Assembly (NCBI GenBank): GCA_964537035.1
Contig: CAZIAK010000005.1
Coordinates: forward strand, 62,001-126,000
Origin: CAZIAK01 sp964537035
Lineage (GTDB): Bacteria; Planctomycetota; B15-G4
Direction: 5' to 3'
Length of the DNA stretch: 64,000 nucleotides
Shown: in pieces, positions 7,488-16,787 of the stretch
How the letters are laid out: each line of letters starts with the position of its first letter
Position numbering within the stretch: the first letter of the stretch is position 1
Position numbers and translations under genes: made by a program
Notes under the pieces: model-generated
The model's input: only the letters and a program-made list of their open reading frames with translations
What the model was told of the DNA's origin: nothing
Database searches by the model: none

Positions 7488-9323
7488 ATGACGACTCGTT
7501 TCCTGGCCACACTGGCCCTCACTCTGCTGGTGCTCACGCCAGACGCTGCATCTCAAAGCAATCGTGTCATCGAGCTGGAGTGGATCCACTCCGGCGCTGC
7601 TCGCTACGACGGCCCCAGCGCTGGCGACCTCGCCGGCCGCGCTCTCGGTCCGGCCGGTGACGTCAATGGCGACGGCTTCGACGACTTCATGGTCTCGGGC
7701 TACGACATCGGCTTCCTCGACGGCCCGGGCCAGGTCTGGCTCGTGTACGGCACGGCGTTCGGCCTCCCAGAGACCGCGGTCCTCGGTGCTGACGTGACCC
7801 TCAACGGCAACCAGAATGCAGACTGGGCAGGAGTCTCCGTCGCTGCCGCTGGAGACGTGAACAACGACGGCTTCGACGACGTGCTCATCGGCGCCTCCCG
7901 CTGGGACGGCACGCTCGGTGCAGACTACGGCCGGGCCTATCTGGTCTTTGGCGGAGCCGCCCTGCCCTCGTCCATCGCCCTGGGCAGCCTCAACGCCTCC
8001 ACCGGAGTGATCATCGAAGGCTCGTCGTTCAGTGAGCTCGTGGGCGACCGGGTGGCCGGACTGGGCGACGCGAACGGCGACGGTTTTCCAGACCTCCTGA
8101 TCGGCGCTCCGGGCATCGCGGCCGGTGGCGTGAACCTCTCCGGCCAGGCCTACATCGTCTACGGCGGACCTTCCCTGCCAGCCGTGGTCGACCTGGGCAG
8201 CCTCTCTGCCAGCGACGGCGTGATCATCGAAGGCATCTCGTCGGGAGACCGTTGGGGTAGCTCGGCAGCCGCTGCCGGCGACGTCAACGGTGACGGCTTC
8301 GCAGACGCCATGATCGCATCGTTCTTCGCCAACCCGGCCGGCAAGAACAACGCAGGGCAAGCCGCCATCGTCTACGGCGGCCCGTCGTTGCCCGGCTTGA
8401 TTGACCTGGCTTCACTAGGGTCGGCCGGCGTGCACATCAACGGGGACAACCCTGGCGACGCCTTGGGCTTCAGCTGTGCGGGTGGCGGCGACGTGAACGG
8501 CGATGGCTTTGATGATGTCATCGTCGGCGCCGACGACTACTCGTCCAAACGGGGCCGGGCCTATGTGGTCTACGGCGGCATGTCCCTGCCCAACTCCATC
8601 AACGTGGGCACTCTGGGTAGCGCGGGCATCGTGCTCACCGGTGCCCTCGCCGCCGACGAGGCGGGACACGCGGTGGCCATGGGAGGTGACACCAACCGTG
8701 ACGGCTACGCCGACTTCGCCGTGGGCTCACTGAACGCCGACGGCAACGGCAGCTCGTCCGGCGAGGTCTACATCATCAAGGGCGGGCCGGCCCTGCCCGC
8801 GACCTTCGATCTGGGTGCCATCTCGTGGCGCGGCGAGCAGGTCAACGGCGCCACCGCTGGCGTGCGCGTAGGGGACACCCTCTCGTTCCTGGGCGACGTC
8901 AACGACGACGGCTTCGGAGACTTCGGCCTGGGCACGCGCTTCGCCGACGACAACGGCGTGGACGCAGGACAGGCCTGGGTCCTCCCCGGCGGCTGCCACT
9001 GGATGATCGCAGAGGGTTCGCTGGCCGAGGGCGACACGTTCACCCTGAAGGCCTACGGCAGCCCCAACGCCCAGTGGCTCAACCTCTTGTCCACGGGGAA
9101 GCACCCCCTGCCCTTCGAGACCAGCAAGGGGCCCTTCTGGCTGACCAGCCCGTTCTTCGAGCTGAGCGTCCTCTCCTTCGACGCGAACGGCGAGGCCAGC
9201 CTGCCCGTGACCATCCCCACGGGCTTCGGCCTCTCAGGGCTGCCTGCGTACTGGCAGTTCCTCCAGACCCCCATGGGTTTTCACTGTGACCTGAGCCGAC
9301 TGTTGATCACCACCGTCGAGTAG
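7488..9323 (+). CDS. Exported FG-GAP repeat protein, second copy
   Basis: The start at 7488 gives the signal peptide MTTRFLATLALTLLVLTPDA; the in-frame upstream start at 7431 would mask it. The 611-residue product carries seven FG-GAP motifs (for example DVNGDGFDDFMVSG, DVNNDGFDDVLIGAS, DANGDGFPDLLIGAP, DVNGDGFDDVIVGAD and DVNDDGFGDFGLGT). Its roughly 100-residue C-terminal beta domain starts near GSLAEGDTF and ends LLITTVE. The same domain architecture and similar last residues (L-L-x-T-T-V-acidic) occur in the 4452 protein, so the two are paralogs. It converges on the response regulator with only 10 nt between stops. Confidence 0.88.
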   Translation: MTTRFLATLALTLLVLTPDAASQSNRVIELEWIHSGAARYDGPSAGDLAGRALGPAGDVNGDGFDDFMVSGYDIGFLDGPGQVWLVYGTAFGLPETAVLGADVTLNGNQNADWAGVSVAAAGDVNNDGFDDVLIGASRWDGTLGADYGRAYLVFGGAALPSSIALGSLNASTGVIIEGSSFSELVGDRVAGLGDANGDGFPDLLIGAPGIAAGGVNLSGQAYIVYGGPSLPAVVDLGSLSASDGVIIEGISSGDRWGSSAAAAGDVNGDGFADAMIASFFANPAGKNNAGQAAIVYGGPSLPGLIDLASLGSAGVHINGDNPGDALGFSCAGGGDVNGDGFDDVIVGADDYSSKRGRAYVVYGGMSLPNSINVGTLGSAGIVLTGALAADEAGHAVAMGGDTNRDGYADFAVGSLNADGNGSSSGEVYIIKGGPALPATFDLGAISWRGEQVNGATAGVRVGDTLSFLGDVNDDGFGDFGLGTRFADDNGVDAGQAWVLPGGCHWMIAEGSLAEGDTFTLKAYGSPNAQWLNLLSTGKHPLPFETSKGPFWLTSPFFELSVLSFDANGEASLPVTIPTGFGLSGLPAYWQFLQTPMGFHCDLSRLLITTVE

Positions 9324-9333
9324 ACAGCCCTCG

Positions 9334-9897
9334 TCAGCGAAGACGCGCCCTGTCCTGATCTCCGTCAGCTGAGGCTGGCTCTCGGGACAGGGCGCGACGG
9401 CCGCGGGCCTCGCAGCGACGGGAGCTGGCCAGGGCCTCGCTGAGCATGGCAGACAAGGCCCTGCGATCCCGGGCGGCTCGCCCACGACGCGCCAGTGACC
9501 AGGTGGCCGCCAGCACCTCGTCCAGGACGCAGGGCTTGGCCAGAAAGGCGTCCACCCCCACGGCGAAAGCGGCGGTGCGGGTGCGGCTGTCACCTCGTCG
9601 GGACAGGACCAGCACGGGCACCTCCTCTGTAGCCCTGTTGTCTTTCAGGGCCTCTGCTGCCTCGAAGCCCGTCATCCCCGGCAGGTCGAGGTCGATGACC
9701 ACCAGATGAGGCGGGGCTGAGCGGGCCATGAGCAGGGCCGGCTCCGCCCTGTCGAAGACCGTCACCCGGGCTCCGTGCCGACGCAACAGCCGCACCACTC
9801 CACAACGGGCAGCCTGATCATCGTCCACGAGAAAGACGTCGAGGAGCGGCTGGGCGACCACAGGGTCTGCGCTGGGTGCTGTCGGTCGGGCGGGCAC
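9334..9897 (-). CDS. Stand-alone response-regulator receiver protein
   Basis: The 187-residue protein has a single REC domain at about residues 18-135. Visible are the acidic pocket (VDDD, residues 25-27), phospho-acceptor Asp69 in VVIDLDLPGMTG, Ser99 at the Thr/Ser switch position, and Lys121 in FLAKP. No DNA-binding or enzymatic output domain follows, only an Arg/Ala-rich tail of about 50 residues. It is therefore a CheY-like or phosphorelay-type regulator. The start is GTG. No histidine kinase is adjacent. Family call is firm; the pathway is unknown. Confidence 0.85.
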   Translation of the reverse strand: MPARPTAPSADPVVAQPLLDVFLVDDDQAARCGVVRLLRRHGARVTVFDRAEPALLMARSAPPHLVVIDLDLPGMTGFEAAEALKDNRATEEVPVLVLSRRGDSRTRTAAFAVGVDAFLAKPCVLDEVLAATWSLARRGRAARDRRALSAMLSEALASSRRCEARGRRALSREPASADGDQDRARLR

Positions 9898-10016
9898 GGG
9901 GGGACTCCTGCGCGGGGCATCAGCCAGCCCGAGACTCTCGGGCTGCCAGCGCCACGACGCCCGGTGAGCTGCAAACTAACCAGAGGAGGCCGTGCCCCCT
10001 CTCGCCCTGGAGCCTT

Positions 10017-10556
10017 TCAGTCCCGGGCCACCTCGCCGCGCCAGCCGTTCATTCCGCCCTGGACATTGAAGACGTTCAGGTAGCCCCGCTCGGCGAGCAT
10101 GCTCGCGGCAGCTTCGGAGCGACTCCCCATGGCGCAGATCACGTAGATTCTGCAGCCATCTCGGCGCACACCGTGGAGGTCCTTCTCGAACGTCTCCATG
10201 GGCATGTGCACCGCCCCGGCGATGTGACCAGTGTCCCATTCTTGAGCGTTGCGCACATCGATCACATACGGAGGCTCGCCGGCGTCAAAGCCAGCGGTCA
10301 GGTCTGCCACCGTGGCCGAACCATAGAGGCGCTTCTCCCGCACCATCAGCGGATCGATCTCCACGCCCTTGGCGAAGCGCTCCGAGACCTTGTGCAGAAA
10401 GGTCACCGTCTTCTCCAGCTCTTCGAGTTCTTCCTCGCGCCCCATCATGCTGCGGCGCAACTCGCCCACCCGGTCTTCGAGATCATTGCAACGTCCGGAG
10501 ACAGAGCGGGCATAGAGGACCGCCACGAGGGCGATGATCAGGGCTGCGGTCGACAT
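10017..10556 (-). CDS. Membrane-anchored coiled-coil rhodanese-like protein
   Basis: The start at 10556 is chosen because the protein then opens with a membrane anchor (STAALIIALVAVLYARSV). The product has 179 residues: a membrane segment at about 3-17, a charged coiled coil at about 23-65 with EEELEELEKT, then a rhodanese domain at about 78-175. The rhodanese features VIDVRNAQEWDTGHIAGAV and the active-site loop CAMGSRS (Cys141) are intact, so sulfur transfer is possible. It is divergent from mutY across about 240 nt. The rhodanese domain would lie in the cytoplasm or periplasm depending on anchor orientation, which I cannot settle. Confidence 0.85.
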   Translation of the reverse strand: MSTAALIIALVAVLYARSVSGRCNDLEDRVGELRRSMMGREEELEELEKTVTFLHKVSERFAKGVEIDPLMVREKRLYGSATVADLTAGFDAGEPPYVIDVRNAQEWDTGHIAGAVHMPMETFEKDLHGVRRDGCRIYVICAMGSRSEAAASMLAERGYLNVFNVQGGMNGWRGEVARD

Positions 10557-10795
10557 GAGAGATGAACTTCCTGGGCAGAGAGCAACGAGCGACGGCGCGA
10601 AGTGTACCGACTCATGGCGAGCGGGCTGCGGCTGTTTGGGAACATGGCGCGACCAGCGGCAGAAGGCCACTCGTTCATTCGACCCGGCGCCACGATGAGG
10701 CCGACATGTGGATCGCCGCGGTTGTCCAAAGAGGAGCTGTCCCTGCACAGCCTGTGCGCGCGGCACTTCACGTACAAGCTGTTAACCTGCTCGCC

Positions 10796-11908
10796 ATGAG
10801 CCGCCCCACCGGATTCGACGATCCACTGATCATCAGTCGCCTGATCTTGGGCTGGTATGACGCCCATCGCCGTGAGCTGCCCTGGCGTGAGACCAGCGAC
10901 CCCTGGGCCATCCTGGTCAGCGAGATCATGTTGCAGCAGACCACGGTGGCGGCGGTGGTGCCCTACTACGAACGCTTCTTGAAGCGCTGGCCCTGCCCAG
11001 CCGACCTGGCTGCCGCTGCGCAAGACGAGCTGCTCGCCGAGTGGGCAGGCCTGGGTTACTACGGGCGGGCCCATCGCCTGCAGGCCGCGGCGCAGGTGGT
11101 GGCAGAAGCTGGCGGTGTCCTGCCAGAGACTCGACAGGCCTTGTTGCACCTGCCGGGCATCGGCGATTACACCGCGGCGGCTGTGGCGTCCATCGCCTTC
11201 GGTGAAGCGGTCGCGGCCATCGACGGCAATGTCGAACGGGTGCTCTGCCGCTTCCTGGCCGAAGAGGCCAATCCTCGTCAGGCGGCCACCCGGCGCAGGC
11301 TCCGCGAGCTCGCAGAGACCTGGCTCGACCCCGATCGCCCCGGGGACAGCAACCAGGGGCTGATCGAGCTGGGCGCCACGGTCTGCCGCCCCCGTTCGCC
11401 CCACTGCCACGTCTGCCCCTTGGCCGATCGCTGCCAGGCCCTGGCCATGGGAGACCCCGAGCGCTTCCCCAGGCTGCCTCCCCGCCGGGCCACGGTGCGG
11501 GTCACCCTGGTGGCGGCGGTCATTCAGCGCCGGGGGCGATGGCTCATGAGCCACCGCGAGGCCGGTCCCAACAAAGGCTTTGCCGAGTGGCCGTCGGTCA
11601 CCGTGCCCTCGGAGCGTTGCGACGACCGCGGCCGACCGCTCGATTCCTGCGCCGAATGGCTGAGTCAACTGGCTGACGTCCATGGCCTGGGAGTCAGGCC
11701 CCAAGAGCTCCTCGATGCGCTCCGGCACACGATCACGCACCACCGCATCACGGTGTATCCGTTCGCCGCCCGGTTGATCTCGGGGCGCCTCTCAGGAAGC
11801 CTGTTCTGGTGGCAGCCCGAGCGCCAGACACCACCACTGACCACCGCCGCCCGGCGCATCCTGAGCGCGGTCACCCCCACAGCGGAAAACACCGAGACAG
11901 CTCCATGA
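10796..11908 (+). CDS. mutY: A/G-specific adenine DNA glycosylase MutY
   Basis: MutY removes adenine mispaired with 8-oxoguanine. The start at 10796 is selected because SRPTGFDDPLIISRLILGWY begins the conserved domain there. In 370 residues the protein shows catalytic Glu43 in SEIMLQQTTV, the helix-hairpin-helix LPGIGDYTAAAVASIAFGE, catalytic Asp143 in AIDGNVERVL, and a [4Fe-4S] motif of Cys197, 204, 207 and 213 (C-x6-C-x2-C-x5-C). A NUDIX-like C-terminal domain follows (from about residue 230). Its stop overlaps the start of ygfZ, so the two are translationally coupled. Confidence 0.96.
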   Translation: MSRPTGFDDPLIISRLILGWYDAHRRELPWRETSDPWAILVSEIMLQQTTVAAVVPYYERFLKRWPCPADLAAAAQDELLAEWAGLGYYGRAHRLQAAAQVVAEAGGVLPETRQALLHLPGIGDYTAAAVASIAFGEAVAAIDGNVERVLCRFLAEEANPRQAATRRRLRELAETWLDPDRPGDSNQGLIELGATVCRPRSPHCHVCPLADRCQALAMGDPERFPRLPPRRATVRVTLVAAVIQRRGRWLMSHREAGPNKGFAEWPSVTVPSERCDDRGRPLDSCAEWLSQLADVHGLGVRPQELLDALRHTITHHRITVYPFAARLISGRLSGSLFWWQPERQTPPLTTAARRILSAVTPTAENTETAP

Positions 11909-12876
11909 CCGCACCCCGCACCGGCGAGGTCCTCGCCCTTCGCAACGCTGCAGCCTTCTGCCGCCATGGCCTGCGTCAGCTTGTGGCTGTCAGCGGCCAC
12001 GACGCCTTGCCCTGGCTCGATCGCCTGCTCAGCCAGCCCGTGGCGTCGATCTCCCAAGACCGCGCCGTTGCCGCCGTGTTCATGGACGGCAAGGGACGCC
12101 TGCGCGCTGACGTGCGCGTGCTGGCCCTGGACGATCCACACCAGAGGGTGTGGCTAGAGCTCCCGGCCGACGACGGCAAGTTGCTGAAGCTACTGGACAT
12201 GTTCGTGATCCAGGACGACGTGGCCCTCTCCTCAGCCGCGGGACAGCTCAGCCTCGTCACCGTTGCCGGACCTCAAGCTGGTGACGTCCTGAGAGCAGCT
12301 GCAGTCGAACTGCCCGAAGCTGATCGCATCACCCACACCAACGACGGCGTGGCCGCTGTCTGCTCGCGCCTCGCTGGCGTGCCTGGCTACGACCTGCTGG
12401 GCAGCGACGAGGCGCTCGATCGCCTGCTCGCCGGCCTCTCCTCGCAAGGCCTGGCCGAGGTCAGTGTGGCCGCCCTCGACTGCGTGCGCATCGCGGCGGG
12501 TGTGCCCTGGTTCGCCAATGACCTCGCTGGCGACGTGATCCCCCTTGAGGCCCTGCTGGACGATCACGTATCAGTGACCAAGGGCTGCTACCCCGGGCAA
12601 GAGATCGTGGCCCGCATCACCAACCGGGGACAGGTCTCCCGCAAGCTGGTGCGGCTCAGTGCTGCAGCAGGCTCAGCGCCTGCACCGGGCACAGAGCTGC
12701 AGGGATGTGGCCAGAGCGAGGGCAAGAGCGGCGGCCTGGTGACCTCGTCGTGCATCGACCCGGTCGACGGCACGGTACACGCCCTCGGCTACCTGCGCAG
12801 GATTTTCTGGAAGTCCCAGACACAGGTCACCGCCGCCGAGCAGACCTTCGAGGTGCACAGCCTGGACAGTGACTGA
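11905..12876 (+). CDS. ygfZ: YgfZ/GcvT-family folate-binding protein (Fe-S cluster maintenance)
   Basis: The 323-residue protein has the YgfZ/COG0354 signature KGCYPGQEIVARITNRGQV at about residues 226-245, including the conserved cysteine, plus the GcvT-like N-terminal part. YgfZ/IBA57 proteins bind tetrahydrofolate and support some Fe-S enzymes and tRNA thiomodification. The start ATG at 11905 overlaps the mutY stop as ATGA. This coupling is functionally plausible because MutY carries a [4Fe-4S] cluster. It converges on the kinase gene with a 33-nt gap. Confidence 0.92.
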   Translation: MTAPRTGEVLALRNAAAFCRHGLRQLVAVSGHDALPWLDRLLSQPVASISQDRAVAAVFMDGKGRLRADVRVLALDDPHQRVWLELPADDGKLLKLLDMFVIQDDVALSSAAGQLSLVTVAGPQAGDVLRAAAVELPEADRITHTNDGVAAVCSRLAGVPGYDLLGSDEALDRLLAGLSSQGLAEVSVAALDCVRIAAGVPWFANDLAGDVIPLEALLDDHVSVTKGCYPGQEIVARITNRGQVSRKLVRLSAAAGSAPAPGTELQGCGQSEGKSGGLVTSSCIDPVDGTVHALGYLRRIFWKSQTQVTAAEQTFEVHSLDSD

Positions 12877-12909
12877 AGTCCACAGGGCTCGCAAGAGACA
12901 AGCGCTGAG

Positions 12910-15900
12910 TCAGGGCGCACCGTCGAAGATCAACTCGTCCACGGACAACCGTACCGCGGCGTAGTTGCCACCGGCAGCCACCACAAAGGCGGGCTTGTCG
13001 AACTCAATGGGCAGGGGCGCTTCGAGTTGGGCTCGAGGCGGACGAGGCGCTCCTGCAGGCCAGACGCGCACGGTCACCTGCTCACCATCGCTGGCCAGCT
13101 CGCACCAGTGTTCGCCATCCAGCCCGGCCAACTGGTGTTGATAGTGTGCGGGTGGTACGGACAAACCCAACCCACCTGAGCTGTCGATGGCCAAGCTCAC
13201 CCCGTGTTGCCAACGCTCCACTTCGGGCAACACTCTCAAGGACGCGCTGCGCAGGGCCAGGGGGCGCAGGGTCTCCACGGTGAACTTCGCCTTCAGCAGG
13301 AAGGCCCGCCCCTCACCGCCCACGCCGTGCCACGCCGAATCCATGTTGCTGCCGTTACCCTCGCCGCCCGTACAGACCAGGCGGCCTGCAGCGAGGGTGC
13401 AGCTCTCGGGCGTGCCCGGGTCGCTAGCAACCTTCAAGGGATGGGCGTTCACCTCCACCCAGCCCGCACCGACAGAGTCGCCATCGGGGCGCTCGAAATC
13501 GTCCCGAAATGAAGGGGGATGATCTGCCGCAGCGAGCCACGACGGCTGCTTGCGCATGACCAGACGAAAGCCCACGTCGACCACCGGCCTGTTGCCCACC
13601 CCACGGCGAGAGCGGGTGTTCATGCGCAGGGTGTCTCGATCAAGGTACGAGCCACCTCGGACAGCGAACACCGCACGCTGGGTTTCGAAGGCAGACTCTG
13701 TGCGCTCTGCCACGGAGCCCGCCAGATCGTGGATACCGAACACGGAGACATCGGCTGCCCCGAGCCCCACCACCTGAGGCCAGAGTTCTGGGTCGCCGTC
13801 CAGGTCGAAGTGGGCGTCTACACATTGGCCCACGCGGTAGTCATTGCCCCAGGGATAGAGCCGGCCGTCCGCCCCTCTCGCAGCGCGCTCCCACTCGGCA
13901 TCGGTGGGCAGGGCCAGGTACCAACCGGCCGGCTGAGGTGCCAACACCTGGGATGCGTAGTCGACAAACGCGCCGACGTCGTCCTGGGACAGGCCCCGGG
14001 CTGGCCAGGCCAGGTCTTTCACTTCAGGCCCGGCCTGCCAATCACCGCCAGCACCGCGCCGCACCTCAAGGCTCTGCAGGTTGTCAGCGTAACGAGGCTT
14101 CAACATGGTGCTGCTGTCCAAGGAGATGGGACTCATCGCCCGCGCGTCGTTCAGGCAGTCGAGCACCGCCTCCAAGGTGACCTCGAAAGTCTGCATCCAG
14201 TACTCGTCGAGCCACAACCACCGTGGTCGGGCCGCCCCCACCAGGGACGCACCGCTGGGGATGTGAGTCCAGCCAGGCGGGCGAGCGTCCAGGGCTGGCA
14301 GGGTCACATCGACGGTGGACCATGGCGGCGCCAGGTCTGGCTCGTAGGAGGCCAGCATGGCCGCAGCTCGGGACCGCACCACCACCGGCACGGCGGTGGG
14401 CAGCCGCCCATGCAGGGCCAGCTTGACCAGGTAGCTGCCCTCGGGAAGTAGCAGCCGCTGATGGGGAGTCAAACCCGCGGCCAGCACCTGACCATCCCGG
14501 ACATCAACGACCTCGAAGGCCGCACCCGGCGGGTCGGTGGAGATCGACAAGGGAGAGGGTTCCATCAAGCCCGTCAGCAACTCGGGCGGCGGGCCCAGAG
14601 CACGGAGCCGCTGCACCAGACCCCCGTGGAGTACCGGGTCCAACACGTCGCGCTGCTCGACAAGACTGCGCTCGATACGGCTCCGCAAGACCTTGCCCAT
14701 GAGCCGCTCCGCGCCGCCGCTCCCGCCCACGAAGCCAGCGGCCTGAAAGGCCTGGCTCTCAGCGACCTCGAGTTCATGGTCGAACAACACGCGCAGTTCG
14801 TCCCGTTGCGCGTTCAAGGTCAGGCTCAATCGTTCGTCTGCAGAGCGCAAGAGACGCAACCCCGTGGGATCTTCCAGGCCAGACAACTCAACCTCGCAAG
14901 CGAGCAGGGCCTGGCCCGCAGTCTCCGCCGCGGCCCAATGGGTGCTGGCCTGATCGACAAGCCGCAGCGCCCGCAGGTGATCGAAGCTGGCGAGGCCCCC
15001 AGCGGCGAGGAGCAGCACCACCGTCACGGCTACGGCCAGGGGATGTCGGCGACACGAACGCCTGGCCAGTTGCCACCAGCTCGGCGCCCGGGCTTCGATG
15101 GCGCTCCCCCGGGCGCAGGCGGCGAGGTCGCGGGCGAAGGCGCCTGCATCCTGGTAGCGATGATCTGGGTCGGCGTGCATGGCCATGCGCAACACGGTGA
15201 GCACCTCTCGACTCACGCCGTCGACTGGCGCCGGGCCATCGCCGCTCTCGATCTCGACCAACAACTCGCGACGGCCCGCAGCAACGAAAGGCCTGGCCAC
15301 CGCCATCAGTTCGTAGAGGGTGACGCCGAGAGCGTAGACATCGCTGCGAGCGTCCACCGCAGCGCCGTCGATCTGTTCCGGGGGGGAGTAGGGCAGAGTA
15401 CCCAGGAACGCTCCGGTGGCCGTGAGCGTCTTGTCGTTCTCACCGATGGCCAGGCCGAAGTCGACGATGACAGGGACGCCCTCTGGCGTGAGCATGATGT
15501 TCGCCGGCTTGATGTCGCGATGAACGACTCCGTTCTCGTGTGCATGGGCGAGCCCCCTCGCCAGGGCCACGCCCAAGGCGAGCACCCAATCGACGTAGCT
15601 GCCAGCAGGGCCACCCCCTCCCTCGAACGAGGAGGCTCCCGGCACCAGGGTGGCGACCTCGCTGGCCCATCGCGGACGACCGTCCCGCCGGGCCAGGGCC
15701 AGCAGCAGCTCTGACAACGACACGCCGTCCACGAACTGCATCACCGTGAACGGCTTGGCAGACGACGAGCCGGGATGAGCGGCGATGAGCGGCACCACAT
15801 TCGGGTGGTCGAGCCGCCCCAGGGCCTGGCTCTCCCGGGCGAATCTGGCCAACGCCTTGTCCGAGGGCATGAGGTCATCGAGGACCTTGATCGCCACGCG

Positions 15901-16188
15901 CCCCGGCTCGCCATTCAGGGGCTCGGCCTCCAGCACCACGCCCATGCCTCCCCGCCCCAGCTCCCCCAGGACGCGATAGTCGCCCAGCACCTGGCCCAGC
16001 AGGCCGACGGACTGGGGCGCAGGCAAGCCCATGGGCCCCTCGATCTGTTCTCGCTCAGCCCAGTCGAGGGTGCGCATCACTGCCAGGTCGAGCTCTGCCT
16101 CCTCGGACAGATCGAGCGCCTCGTCATCGCGCGGGGCGAGGGCATCGGTCGACGGGCGGGTGCCGCCGCGCGGCTGCTCGGCGCTCAC
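12910..16188 (-). CDS. Membrane Ser/Thr protein kinase with FGE-sulfatase-like and C-terminal beta-sandwich domains
   Basis: This is a 1092-residue multidomain protein. The kinase domain spans about 70-360, with glycine loop GRGGMG, Lys101 in VAIKVL, catalytic loop VHRDIKPANIM near 222 and DFGLA. One transmembrane segment lies at about 383-403. The extracytoplasmic part has a PEGA-like repeat (about 555-610), a formylglycine-generating-enzyme/C-type-lectin-like domain (about 640-880, with LPTDAEWERAARG and RGGSYL), and a concanavalin-like sandwich (about 890-1092). The FGE active-site cysteines are absent (YLDRDTLRMNTR), so that domain is probably a sensor or binder. It starts with GTG overlapping the ECF sigma factor stop, a common planctomycete arrangement. 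Confidence 0.92.
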   Translation of the reverse strand: MSAEQPRGGTRPSTDALAPRDDEALDLSEEAELDLAVMRTLDWAEREQIEGPMGLPAPQSVGLLGQVLGDYRVLGELGRGGMGVVLEAEPLNGEPGRVAIKVLDDLMPSDKALARFARESQALGRLDHPNVVPLIAAHPGSSSAKPFTVMQFVDGVSLSELLLALARRDGRPRWASEVATLVPGASSFEGGGGPAGSYVDWVLALGVALARGLAHAHENGVVHRDIKPANIMLTPEGVPVIVDFGLAIGENDKTLTATGAFLGTLPYSPPEQIDGAAVDARSDVYALGVTLYELMAVARPFVAAGRRELLVEIESGDGPAPVDGVSREVLTVLRMAMHADPDHRYQDAGAFARDLAACARGSAIEARAPSWWQLARRSCRRHPLAVAVTVVLLLAAGGLASFDHLRALRLVDQASTHWAAAETAGQALLACEVELSGLEDPTGLRLLRSADERLSLTLNAQRDELRVLFDHELEVAESQAFQAAGFVGGSGGAERLMGKVLRSRIERSLVEQRDVLDPVLHGGLVQRLRALGPPPELLTGLMEPSPLSISTDPPGAAFEVVDVRDGQVLAAGLTPHQRLLLPEGSYLVKLALHGRLPTAVPVVVRSRAAAMLASYEPDLAPPWSTVDVTLPALDARPPGWTHIPSGASLVGAARPRWLWLDEYWMQTFEVTLEAVLDCLNDARAMSPISLDSSTMLKPRYADNLQSLEVRRGAGGDWQAGPEVKDLAWPARGLSQDDVGAFVDYASQVLAPQPAGWYLALPTDAEWERAARGADGRLYPWGNDYRVGQCVDAHFDLDGDPELWPQVVGLGAADVSVFGIHDLAGSVAERTESAFETQRAVFAVRGGSYLDRDTLRMNTRSRRGVGNRPVVDVGFRLVMRKQPSWLAAADHPPSFRDDFERPDGDSVGAGWVEVNAHPLKVASDPGTPESCTLAAGRLVCTGGEGNGSNMDSAWHGVGGEGRAFLLKAKFTVETLRPLALRSASLRVLPEVERWQHGVSLAIDSSGGLGLSVPPAHYQHQLAGLDGEHWCELASDGEQVTVRVWPAGAPRPPRAQLEAPLPIEFDKPAFVVAAGGNYAAVRLSVDELIFDGAP

Positions 16189-16787
16189 GAACCGGCCTCA
16201 CGATCGGGGGGACGATAGCGCCGCTGCAGCGCGCGCCGAGCCCGGTCGTAACGTTTGCGCACCGTCGCGGCGGGCTGCTCCAGCTGGCGGGCAGCGCTGG
16301 CCACGTCGAGCCCTTGCAGCGCGATCAGCCGGACGACCTCTGCGTACGCGGGGGGCAGCTCAGCGATCAGGCGCTCAAGCCAGCGGGTGGTGTCGCGGCG
16401 AGTGACCGGCCCGGAGGAGCCGCTGTCGGCGGCCAGGCCTTGCACCCAGTCTGGCACCACCGAGCCCCCAGCCTTGTGCCGATGCTTGCGCTGCTCATCG
16501 AGGATGCGCCGGGTGGTGGTGCGCCAGACCGAGGGCAAGAAATCGTCGAGCTGCGCATCGCCCGGCAGGCGGTCGAGTGCCTCCAGACTCTTGACCAGCA
16601 CCTCCTGGACCACGTCCTCCGGATCGACCCAGCGCTTGAGCCGTCTGAACATCTTGCCCCGGGCGTAGCTCACCACCCAGGGTCTGAGCCAGACCAGGAA
16701 GGCATCTCGGGCGGCTCCATCACCACTCAACGCAGCGGCAAACAGCCGCTCGCCGATCAGTCGATGATCTTTGCCGCCCCCAGCCAC
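16185..16787 (-). CDS. ECF-type RNA polymerase sigma factor
   Basis: The protein has 200 residues with a sigma region 2 segment (RWVDPEDVVQEVLVKSLEAL) at about 50-75 and a region 4 helix-turn-helix (LPPAYAEVVRLIALQGLDVA, then ARQLEQPAATVRKRYDRA) at about 140-185. A good Shine-Dalgarno (AAGGAGG) lies 7 nt before the GTG start. Its stop overlaps the kinase start, so sigma factor and kinase are made together. ECF factors in kinase-linked groups are thought to be controlled by phosphorylation; that mechanism is inferred here from context only. No anti-sigma factor is visible. Confidence 0.92.
   Translation of the reverse strand: MAGGGKDHRLIGERLFAAALSGDGAARDAFLVWLRPWVVSYARGKMFRRLKRWVDPEDVVQEVLVKSLEALDRLPGDAQLDDFLPSVWRTTTRRILDEQRKHRHKAGGSVVPDWVQGLAADSGSSGPVTRRDTTRWLERLIAELPPAYAEVVRLIALQGLDVASAARQLEQPAATVRKRYDRARRALQRRYRPPDREAGS

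Noticed and set aside
12910..16188. FGE-like domain of the kinase considered as a sulfatase-activating enzyme
   Set aside because: The cysteine pair needed for formylglycine formation is missing.
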